This document shows, in pieces, positions 57,642 through 64,000 of a stretch of DNA of 64,000 nt. The notes under the pieces were generated by a model, which saw only the letters and a list, made by a program, of their open reading frames with translations, did no database searches and was not told the origin of the DNA. The DNA is from Bin75 sp965223955 (GTDB taxonomy: Bacteria > Nitrospirota > Nitrospiria > Nitrospirales > UBA8639): NCBI GenBank assembly GCA_965223955.1, contig OZ245029.1, positions 1,364,001-1,428,000 on the forward strand, in the 5' to 3' direction. Both the position numbers and the translations under genes were made by a program. Numbering within the stretch: position 1 is the first letter of the stretch; each line of letters starts with the position of its first letter.

Positions 57642-60071
57642 ATGTTCGAGCGATTCACGGACAGAGGTCGCAAGATTATTATTCTGGCCCGCGAAGAGGC
57701 TGAACGCCATCAGAACGACTATCTCGGCACGGAGCATTTAGTCCTGGCCATTCTCCGTGAATCCGATGGCATTGCCCTCATGATCATTAAGAAGATGGGG
57801 TTGTCTCCCGAACAGATTCGTTTGGAGGTGGAACGCAGTTTGCCCACTGGTGGGACGACCGTCACCTTCGGGGAAATTCCCTTCAGCCCCCGAGTCAAGA
57901 AGGTGATTGAATACGGTGTCGAAGAGGCGAGGCTTCTGGGACACAATCACATCGGGAGCGAGCATCTCCTGTTGGGCTTGTTGCGGGAAGAGGAAGGGAT
58001 CGGCGGGAAGGTGCTTCGCAGCCTGGGCGGCAATCTGCTCACGGCGCGTCAATTGACCGTGACCTTCTTGCGGAAATCCGGAACACGGGAGCGGGACAAG
58101 AAAAGCAGCACCCCCGCACTCGATGAATTCGGCAGGGACCTGACGCAATTGGCGCAGGATTCCATGTTGGATCCCGTCATCGGCCGTGGAGATGAAATCG
58201 AACGGGTTCTGCAGATCTTGAGCCGCCGTTCCAAAAACAACCCGGCTTTGATCGGCGAATCCGGGGTGGGCAAAACCGCGATTGTCGAAGGGTTGGCCCA
58301 ACGAATCGTCTCGATGGACGTTCCCGATAATCTCTTGAACCGGCGGGTGATCGCCTTGGACCTGGGGTCCCTGGTTGCCGGCACGAAATATCGGGGGCAG
58401 TTTGAAGAACGGCTGAAGGTGGTCATGAAGGAAATCGTTCAGGCCGGCAACGTGATCTTGTTCATCGATGAGTTGCATACCCTGGTTGGGGCGGGGGCGG
58501 CTGAAGGGTCGATCGATGCCGCCAATATGCTCAAGCCGGCGTTGTCTCGAGGCGAGATTCACTGTATCGGGGCGACCACCATGGATGAATACCGAAAACA
58601 TATTGAAAAAGACGGCGCCTTGAAACGGCGGTTCCAGTCTATTTACGTGAATCCGCCTTCCGTGGAAGAAACCATCAAGATTATTCAGGGCTTGCGGGAC
58701 CGCTATGAAGAGCATCATGGGGTGGAAATTTCAGATGACGCGGTGGTGGAAGCCGTGAAATTGACCGATCGCTACATCACGGATCGATTTCTTCCAGACA
58801 AGGCGATTGATTTGATTGATGAGACGGGGTCGAGAGCCAAGTTGCAATCCTATTCACTGCCTCCGGAGTTGAAATCGTTGGAACAGGAACTCAAGCGCGT
58901 GGCGCACGAAAAAGAAGTCGCCATCGGGCTGCAAAGTTTTGAAGAAGCCGTGAAATTTCGGGAAGAAGAAGAACGCCTGCGGAAACTGCTGGAGGATGCC
59001 AAGCGTGATTGGAAGAAGAACCAGGAGCAGCATAAGCCGGTGATCGGGGCTGAAGAAGTCAGTTTTGTGGTATCCAAGATCACGGGCATTCCGCTCTTTA
59101 AACTCGAAGAGGAAGAGTCGGAAAAGCTGCTGCACATGGAAGACTTTCTCCACAAGCGTATCGTGGGGCAGGAAGAAGCCATTTCGGCGGTCTGTCGCGC
59201 CATTCGTCGCTCCCGTGCCGGTCTCAAGGAGGCGCGCAAGCCGATCGGGTCCTTTATCTTCCTGGGGCCGACGGGTGTCGGGAAGACCGAGTTGGCCCGA
59301 GCCTTGGCGGGGTTTTTGTTTAATACCGAGGATGCCCTGATTCGAATCGATATGTCGGAATACCAGGAAAAATTTACGAGTTCCCGGTTGTTCGGTGCCC
59401 CTCCGGGGTACGTTGGCTATGAAGAAGGCGGACAGTTGACCGAGAAAGTACGGCGGCGGCCCTATTCGGTGGTGTTGTTCGATGAAATTGAAAAAGCTCA
59501 CCCGGATATCTTCAACGTCCTCTTACAGGTCTTGGATGATGGCGTGCTCACGGATAGCCTGGGGCGGAAAGTCGATTTCAAGAATGCCATTCTCGTGATG
59601 ACGTCCAACCTGGGAACGAAACTCATTCAGAAAGGCGTGTCTCTCGGGTTCCAAAAAGTCGAAGAGGCGGAAACCCGGAAGCGAATGAAGAGTGATATTC
59701 TGGATGAATTGAAACGGAGTTTCAGCCCGGAATTTTTGAATCGGATTGATGAGTTCGTGGTCTTCCATTCGTTGGAAAAAGAGCATCTGCTGAACATCAT
59801 CGATATCATGATCCGCGAGTTGAACGAACGGTTGGCGGAGCGTGACGTCCAATTGGAGATCGGCAACGACGTCAAGCAATGGCTGATTACACAAGGGTAT
59901 CAACCGCAGTATGGAGCTAGGCCCATGAGGCGAACCATCCAAAAGCTCCTGGGTGATCCCTTGTCCGATGAACTCATTCGAGGGCGCTTCAAGGATACCA
60001 AGAAAATTAAAGTCGCACTTCGAGACAACGCTCCAGTTTTTGTTGAAGAAGAGGCGATGGCGAGCGTCTGA
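57642..60071 (+). CDS. clpC: AAA+ unfoldase ClpC
   Basis: ClpC unfolds substrates for ClpP and serves in stress response and protein quality control. The 809-residue protein has the Clp N domain with two repeats (residues about 1-145, with RHQNDYLGTEHLVLAIL and GHNHIGSEHLLLGLL). The first AAA module has GESGVGKT at about 205. The middle domain has a UVR-like FEEAVKFREEEERLRKLL near 428. The second AAA module has GPTGVGKT at 542-549. The loop bearing the ClpP-binding tripeptide follows the second Walker B. The middle-domain size fits ClpC rather than ClpB. It has its own promoter and a strong terminator. Confidence 0.95.
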   Translation: MFERFTDRGRKIIILAREEAERHQNDYLGTEHLVLAILRESDGIALMIIKKMGLSPEQIRLEVERSLPTGGTTVTFGEIPFSPRVKKVIEYGVEEARLLGHNHIGSEHLLLGLLREEEGIGGKVLRSLGGNLLTARQLTVTFLRKSGTRERDKKSSTPALDEFGRDLTQLAQDSMLDPVIGRGDEIERVLQILSRRSKNNPALIGESGVGKTAIVEGLAQRIVSMDVPDNLLNRRVIALDLGSLVAGTKYRGQFEERLKVVMKEIVQAGNVILFIDELHTLVGAGAAEGSIDAANMLKPALSRGEIHCIGATTMDEYRKHIEKDGALKRRFQSIYVNPPSVEETIKIIQGLRDRYEEHHGVEISDDAVVEAVKLTDRYITDRFLPDKAIDLIDETGSRAKLQSYSLPPELKSLEQELKRVAHEKEVAIGLQSFEEAVKFREEEERLRKLLEDAKRDWKKNQEQHKPVIGAEEVSFVVSKITGIPLFKLEEEESEKLLHMEDFLHKRIVGQEEAISAVCRAIRRSRAGLKEARKPIGSFIFLGPTGVGKTELARALAGFLFNTEDALIRIDMSEYQEKFTSSRLFGAPPGYVGYEEGGQLTEKVRRRPYSVVLFDEIEKAHPDIFNVLLQVLDDGVLTDSLGRKVDFKNAILVMTSNLGTKLIQKGVSLGFQKVEEAETRKRMKSDILDELKRSFSPEFLNRIDEFVVFHSLEKEHLLNIIDIMIRELNERLAERDVQLEIGNDVKQWLITQGYQPQYGARPMRRTIQKLLGDPLSDELIRGRFKDTKKIKVALRDNAPVFVEEEAMASV

Positions 60072-60145
60072 GGAACCTCTGATGCTGCGTCGTCGGTTGC
60101 CATAAGACAACAAATCATTCACGAATTGCTTTCCTTCCCTTGATA

Positions 60146-60188
60146 AACGACTCTCGTTACCCCGCGTGGCGAGAGTCGTTGTTTTTTA
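60146..60188 (+). terminator. Rho-independent terminator after clpC
   Basis: AACGACTCTCG at 60146-60156 pairs perfectly with CGAGAGTCGTT at 60170-60180, with a 13-base loop, followed by GTTTTTTAT. This is the clearest intrinsic terminator in the window. It argues against a tsaD start at or before 60166. Confidence 0.9.
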
Positions 60189-60249
60189 TGACGACTTTTC
60201 TCCGGTGATGCGTCGAAACGGCCAAGACCCCACGAGTCCTCCATCGTGC

Positions 60250-61299
60250 ATGCCACCCCCGAGTCTCCTGGGAATCGAAACGTCTTGTGACGAAACGGCT
60301 GCCGCGGTGTTATCGCTGCAAGGGCATCTGTTGTCGAATCTTGTGGCGTCCCAACACGAGGTGCACGGCCGTTTCGGCGGAGTCGTGCCGGAGCTTGCTT
60401 CGAGAAAACACCTGGAAAGGATTGAAGGGGTGACGCAGGCCGCGCTTGATCAGGCGGGTGCCCGTTGGTCGGATCTTCGGGCGATTGCGGTCACGCAAGG
60501 GCCGGGACTTGCCGGTGCGCTGGTCGTCGGGGTGAGTTTTGGAAAAGCCCTGGCGTACGCCTTGGGCGTGCCATGCATCGGCGTGCATCATTTGGAAGGG
60601 CATATTGCCTCTGCGTGGTTGGAATATCCTGATTTTGTGACCCCCTGCATCGCGCTCGTGGTTTCCGGAGGTCATACCCACTTGTATCTCATCCCCCAAC
60701 GCGGTGAATACCGGCTTCTTGGAAAAACCCTTGATGACGCCGCGGGAGAGGCGTTTGATAAAGGCGCCAAGATGCTGGGACTCTCCTATCCGGGTGGTCC
60801 CGCGCTCGATCGTCTGGCGCAATCGGGGGATCCGTCAGTCGTCCGGTTTCCGCGTCCGTACTTGAACCGGGGAGGGTTCGATTTCAGTTTCAGTGGCATT
60901 AAAACCTCGTTGTTGTATTATTTGAGGGATCAGAAGTCACGCCAAGCGTCGCCCTCGCCGGCGCATGTCGCTGCGGGATACCAGGAAGCCATTGTGGACG
61001 TGTTGGTTGAAAAATCGTTTCGGGCGGTGCGTCGTCATCACGTTGCCGGATTGGCGGTGGTCGGCGGGGTTTGCGCGAATTCTCGCTTGCGGGCGGCCTT
61101 ACATGCTCGCGCGGAAAAAGAGGGGATTCGTCTTGCGTTGCCGCCAATGCATTTTTGTACGGATAATGCCGCGATGGTGGCCGTTGCCGGGTGGTGGGCC
61201 TACCAACAACAGCGGTGGTCTTCGTGGGACTTGGATGCCCAGCCCAGTCTGGCTATCGAGGCCATGCCGACGGGGAATGGGGCAGGCTCACCAACCTAG
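60250..61299 (+). CDS. tsaD: tRNA threonylcarbamoyltransferase TsaD
   Basis: TsaD transfers the threonylcarbamoyl group to A37 of ANN-decoding tRNAs, with TsaB and TsaE. The ASKHA-fold protein, 349 residues from ATG 60250, begins LLGIETSCDETAAAVL and contains the metal-binding HHLEGHIAS region, VVSGGHTHLYLI, KTLDDAAGEAFDKGAKMLGL and VVGGVCANSRLR. An in-frame ATG at 60208 would add 14 residues; neither start has a clear ribosome binding site. It follows the clpC terminator and so is likely transcribed separately. Confidence 0.96.
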   Translation: MPPPSLLGIETSCDETAAAVLSLQGHLLSNLVASQHEVHGRFGGVVPELASRKHLERIEGVTQAALDQAGARWSDLRAIAVTQGPGLAGALVVGVSFGKALAYALGVPCIGVHHLEGHIASAWLEYPDFVTPCIALVVSGGHTHLYLIPQRGEYRLLGKTLDDAAGEAFDKGAKMLGLSYPGGPALDRLAQSGDPSVVRFPRPYLNRGGFDFSFSGIKTSLLYYLRDQKSRQASPSPAHVAAGYQEAIVDVLVEKSFRAVRRHHVAGLAVVGGVCANSRLRAALHARAEKEGIRLALPPMHFCTDNAAMVAVAGWWAYQQQRWSSWDLDAQPSLAIEAMPTGNGAGSPT

Positions 61300-61563
61300 A
61301 GCATGTGAAAGGATCTTATCGTTGTTCGTATGCACACACAAGACCATGTACGGTTCCTCTGATGGAAATGAGAACCATGCCCTGTTGTTCCCCTCCTTTG
61401 TAAGGAGGGGCCAGGGGAGGTAGAGCCTGGGCGGGTCGGGCCTAGCCTGGTAGGGGCCTCGACGGACGCTGTTGGGCTTCTACCCCACCTACCCTCCCCT
61501 TACAAAGGGGAGGAAAAGAGAAAGGGGCTCTCTATTCCACATGCCATTGGACATCTGACCGGG
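61300..61563. repeat. R1 element upstream of hflX
   Basis: R1 at 61388-61516 has clean arms (TTCCCCTCCTTTGTAAGGAGG and CCCCTTACAAAGGGGAGG) and no nested units. Immediately after it, 61530-61563 reads in the hflX frame as IPHAIGHLTG, which looks like genuine HflX sequence without any ATG, GTG or TTG before it. Confidence 0.78.
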
Positions 61564-63213
61564 TTGAAACCCGGGCAGGTTACGCGGCTTGAACGTCTCT
61601 ATCGCCGGCGCGTACCCGTCGAAAAAGTCATTTCTCCGGAGTTGGCTCGCTCCTGCACGGAATTGTCGCATGAAATTCGACGGCAAATCGGGCTGTTGAT
61701 CAATCGACGGGGCATCATTGAATCCGTCATCATCGGAACGGACCGTCAGTTGGTGATCCCGGAACTGGCGCGGAGCCGGTCGGGGCCACGGTTATTGCGA
61801 GGCGTTCGGTTCGTGCATACGCATCTCAAGAATCAACCGTTAACCAAAGACGACCTGACCGACCTTGCGCTGCTTCGCTTGGATTTGATGGCGGTGCTTG
61901 GCGTGGGAGACGGGGGAGAACCTGTTTCCATCTCGTTAGCCCACCTGCTGCCGCCCAACACGCAAGGGAAAGTGTATGAGGCATGGGCGCCGCAAAGCTT
62001 ACAGACGTTTCAGTTCCGGTGTGATCACTTCGTGCAATCGCTGGAGGCTGAAATTTCTAAAGCAACCCCGGCGCTTCGCCGAACGGATGGCGAACCCAGT
62101 GCGTTGCTGGTCAGTGTCACGCAGGGGAACCGGGCCGACCAGGAAGAACGGCTGCAGGAGTGTCAGGAATTAGCGACGTCGCAGGGCATTCAAGTGGTCG
62201 GCACCGTGGCGCAACGATTATCTCGTATCAATCCCAAGTACGTGTTGGGGGTGGGGAAGATTACCGAGGTGATCATCCACGCGCTTCAAAGCGGGGCGGA
62301 CTTATTGATTTTCGACCGGGATCTCACCCCGACCCAGATCCGGTCGTTATCCGAGATGATCGAGTTGAAGGTCATCGATCGGACGCAGTTGATCCTGGAT
62401 ATTTTTGCAAGCCGGGCGCATTCCCGCGCCGGGAAAATTCAAGTGGAACTCGCGCAACTCAAGTATCTGTTGCCTCGGTTGTCTCAATCCAGCACGGCGT
62501 TCTCCCGTTTGGGAGGAGGCATCGGGGCCCGTGGGCCAGGCGAAACCAAACTGGAAACCGATCTGCGACGAGTACGGGATCGGATCCATCATCTCGAACG
62601 TGAATTGAAGGATTCGAGTCGTCAACGGGAGCAGCAACGGCCCAAGCGTTTGCGCCAGGGTACTCCGGTCGTGTCGATCGTCGGCTATACGAATGCCGGG
62701 AAATCCACCTTGCTGAACACCTTGACCAATAGCCACGTCTCGGCCAAAAATCAGCCGTTTGAAACCTTGGATACCGTCAATCGACGGCTCAGGCTTCCTT
62801 CGGGCCGGAACGTGATTCTGACCGATACCGTCGGGTTCATTCGAGACCTGCCCCGGGATCTCCTGAAAGCCTTTCGCACGACGCTCGACGAACTACGCCA
62901 GGCTGACTTGCTGGTGCACGTCGTGGATGCGACCGCGTTGGATCGTGATCAGCAGATACACGTTGTCGAAGGACTCTTGCATGAACTTGAGTTGCAACAC
63001 GTGGCCCAGGTGCTGGTTATGAATAAATGCGATCAATTGTCGCCGGAAGACGTGGACATTCTTGAGCGGCGTTTTCAGGCCTGCCCTGAGCGAAGTCGAA
63101 GGGCCTTGTGTGTCTCGGCTCTCCGGAAAGAGACCATGGCCCCGCTACTAGACGCGATTGCCGATGTCTTGGAATCGAATGTGCCGTTCGGGTCTGTGGC
63201 GGAGGCAGGGTGA
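61564..63213 (+). CDS. hflX: Ribosome-associated GTPase HflX
   Basis: HflX binds ribosomes, splits stalled 70S particles after stress and hydrolyses GTP. The visible 549 residues include LKPGQVTRLERLYRRRVP at the start and an N-terminal HflX domain. The linker has GGGIGARGPGETKLETDLRRVRDRI, and the G domain VVSIVGYTNAGKSTLLNTLT, DTVGFIRDLP and VMNKCDQL. Near residues 506-513 an R4 unit encodes ACPERSRR within a surface loop. The TTG at 61564 is the first usable start and lacks a ribosome binding site; homologous sequence seems to extend about 11 codons further upstream up to the R1 repeat. The true start is therefore uncertain. Confidence 0.92.
   Translation: MKPGQVTRLERLYRRRVPVEKVISPELARSCTELSHEIRRQIGLLINRRGIIESVIIGTDRQLVIPELARSRSGPRLLRGVRFVHTHLKNQPLTKDDLTDLALLRLDLMAVLGVGDGGEPVSISLAHLLPPNTQGKVYEAWAPQSLQTFQFRCDHFVQSLEAEISKATPALRRTDGEPSALLVSVTQGNRADQEERLQECQELATSQGIQVVGTVAQRLSRINPKYVLGVGKITEVIIHALQSGADLLIFDRDLTPTQIRSLSEMIELKVIDRTQLILDIFASRAHSRAGKIQVELAQLKYLLPRLSQSSTAFSRLGGGIGARGPGETKLETDLRRVRDRIHHLERELKDSSRQREQQRPKRLRQGTPVVSIVGYTNAGKSTLLNTLTNSHVSAKNQPFETLDTVNRRLRLPSGRNVILTDTVGFIRDLPRDLLKAFRTTLDELRQADLLVHVVDATALDRDQQIHVVEGLLHELELQHVAQVLVMNKCDQLSPEDVDILERRFQACPERSRRALCVSALRKETMAPLLDAIADVLESNVPFGSVAEAG
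63079..63103 (+). repeat. R4 unit inside hflX
   Basis: GCCTGCCCTGAGC followed by GAAGTCGAAGGGC is read as ACPERSRR in the G domain of HflX. The frame differs from the scpB copy and from the histone-like copy. Confidence 0.85.
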
Positions 63214-63337
63214 AGAATCAACAATGAGGAGCATTGTGGATTGTGAATTGAGGATTTTGGATTGGGAAATGGCAATGAAAAATCGGAAATCGGAAATCGG
63301 CAATCCAAAATCAGCAATCCACAATCAAAAATCCACA
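63214..63337. repeat. R6 heptamer array upstream of nth
   Basis: From 63222 to 63337 the sequence is mostly R6-type heptamers in both orientations (ATTGTGGATTGTG, GGAAATCGG, AATCCACA). The array runs right up to the nth ATG with no ribosome binding site between. An ORF reads through the array but is rejected as the protein start. Confidence 0.8.
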
Positions 63338-63973
63338 ATGACCCGTGCCCGTCGGATTCTGAAACGCCTTCGAACGCAGGGCCCGAACGCGCCGGTGGAA
63401 CTCAGCTACACCACTCCCTTTGAATTGCTGGTGGCGACGATCCTGTCGGCCCAATGTACGGATGAACGGGTGAACCGTGTGACGCCGGCGGTGTTTGCGA
63501 CCTATCCCGGGGCCCGGGAATTAGCCCGCGCGTCGCAAGCGCAACTCGAAGCGCTGATCAAACCAACGGGGTTTTACCGGAACAAGGCGCAACATTTAGT
63601 GAAGTGCAGTCAAGCCCTGATCTCGCAGTTTGGGGGGAGCGTGCCGGGGACCATGGAAGAATTGACGTCGTTGCCCGGAATTGGAAGAAAGACCGCCAAC
63701 GTGCTGTTGGGTGCCTGTTTCCGCGTGCCGGCGATTGTCGTGGATACTCACGTGAAACGCGTGGCCCAGCGATTGCAACTCACCAGGAATACCGACCCGA
63801 CGAAAATCGAGTTTGACTTGCAGGCGGTCTGGCCCGCCCGGGACTGGATCGAAGGCTCGCAGCGGATTTTGCTCCATGGCCGTTACGTGTGCCTGGCGCG
63901 GAAACCCCAATGTGCCTCCTGCGTGCTGTATGAAGACTGTGAATGGGAAGGAAAGCTGCTGCGACCATGTTGA
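63338..63973 (+). CDS. nth: Endonuclease III
   Basis: Nth is a base-excision-repair glycosylase/AP lyase that removes oxidised pyrimidines. The 211-residue protein has FELLVATILSAQCTDERVN, the HhH motif LTSLPGIGRKTANVLLGA with the catalytic Lys, and VVDTHVKRVAQRL with the catalytic Asp. A C-terminal 4Fe-4S cluster is CLARKPQCASCVLYEDC. ATG 63338 sits at the end of an R6 array and has no ribosome binding site. Its stop overlaps the start of the yicC-like gene. Confidence 0.96.
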   Translation: MTRARRILKRLRTQGPNAPVELSYTTPFELLVATILSAQCTDERVNRVTPAVFATYPGARELARASQAQLEALIKPTGFYRNKAQHLVKCSQALISQFGGSVPGTMEELTSLPGIGRKTANVLLGACFRVPAIVVDTHVKRVAQRLQLTRNTDPTKIEFDLQAVWPARDWIEGSQRILLHGRYVCLARKPQCASCVLYEDCEWEGKLLRPC

Positions 63974-64000
63974 AAAGCATGACGGGTTTTGGAAAAAGGG
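63967..64000 (+). CDS. YicC-family protein, 5' end only
   Basis: The first 11 codons read MLKSMTGFGKR, matching the invariant KSMTGFG start of YicC/YloC proteins, which are stress-linked endoribonuclease-like factors. The ATG lies inside the last codons of nth. The gene runs off the end of the window. Confidence 0.8.
   Translation, partial: MLKSMTGFGKR

Noticed and set aside
60166..60249. N-terminal extension of tsaD
   Set aside because: The frame begins inside the clpC terminator stem, and TsaD proteins normally start just before LLGIETSCDE.
63222..63337. CRISPR-like repeat array
   Set aside because: The units are 7-base heptamers in both orientations without spacers, and no cas genes are present.
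63158..63337. N-terminal extension of nth through the R6 array
   Set aside because: The extra residues come from hflX overlap and heptamers and have no similarity to Nth.

Overview
The window reads as chromosomal DNA of a Nitrospirota-type bacterium (Nitrospira or a close relative). The main reason is a complete bacterial proteasome block (ARC/Mpa ATPase, Dop, PrcB, PrcA, PafA) outside an actinobacterial context, together with Gram-negative features: signal peptides followed by a beta-barrel-like protein, FtsEX with an EnvC-like M23 activator, and a periplasmic c-type cytochrome. The taxonomic call is inference; no rRNA or nitrite oxidoreductase gene is present to confirm it.

Layout. 0.3-2.6 kb: uvrB and a DUF4321-like membrane protein. 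2.66-3.77 kb: an IS481-like insertion sequence whose right end supplies a -35 box facing ffh. 3.8-8.5 kb: ffh-rpsP-rimM-trmD-rplS-rnhB-yraN, with many start/stop overlaps. 8.6-12.9 kb: ftsE-ftsX-envC-ctpA. 12.9-16.0 kb: a stand-alone RAM-domain regulator, a helix-hairpin-helix protein, and thiS-thiG-thiE. 16.0-23.2 kb: the proteasome/ligase block. Its two internal intergenic gaps hold only repeats and no readable Pup or UBact modifier gene. 23.3-28.5 kb: M23 peptidase, LOG, CPBP protein and ArfB among dense repeats. 28.7-29.7 kb: an IS30-family element with a frameshift, inserted inside a repeat. 29.9-46 kb: barrel protein, membrane protein, Memo-like protein, cyclophilin, MFS transporter, histone-like protein, peroxiredoxin, pentapeptide protein, scpAB, a large Fe-S flavoprotein, a beta-grasp protein and an orphan XRE protein. 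45.3-51.5 kb: accA-dnaE, a cytochrome and a J-domain protein. 51.5-56.5 kb: an accessory patch with a tRNA-Gly, a frameshifted PhoD-like phosphatase, an unknown membrane protein, an ArsC-like protein and a broken MntA-HepT toxin-antitoxin pair, partly bounded by 80-bp imperfect direct repeats. 56.5-64 kb: nadK, clpC, tsaD, hflX, nth and the first codons of yicC.

The most striking general feature is the density of short palindromic repeats. At least nine families (called R1-R9 here) fill most intergenic gaps over 150 bp. Some enter genes: R4 is read through in three different proteins in three different frames, R6 heptamers form the N-terminus of EnvC and abut nth, R2 supplies the stop of the Fe-S flavoprotein, and R1 sits where the hflX start should be. 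An R4 copy nested in another R4 copy inside R1 occurs at two loci, so R1 has moved as a composite unit. The strongest candidate for an unusual system is the modifier-less proteasome block with its own good sigma-70 promoter.
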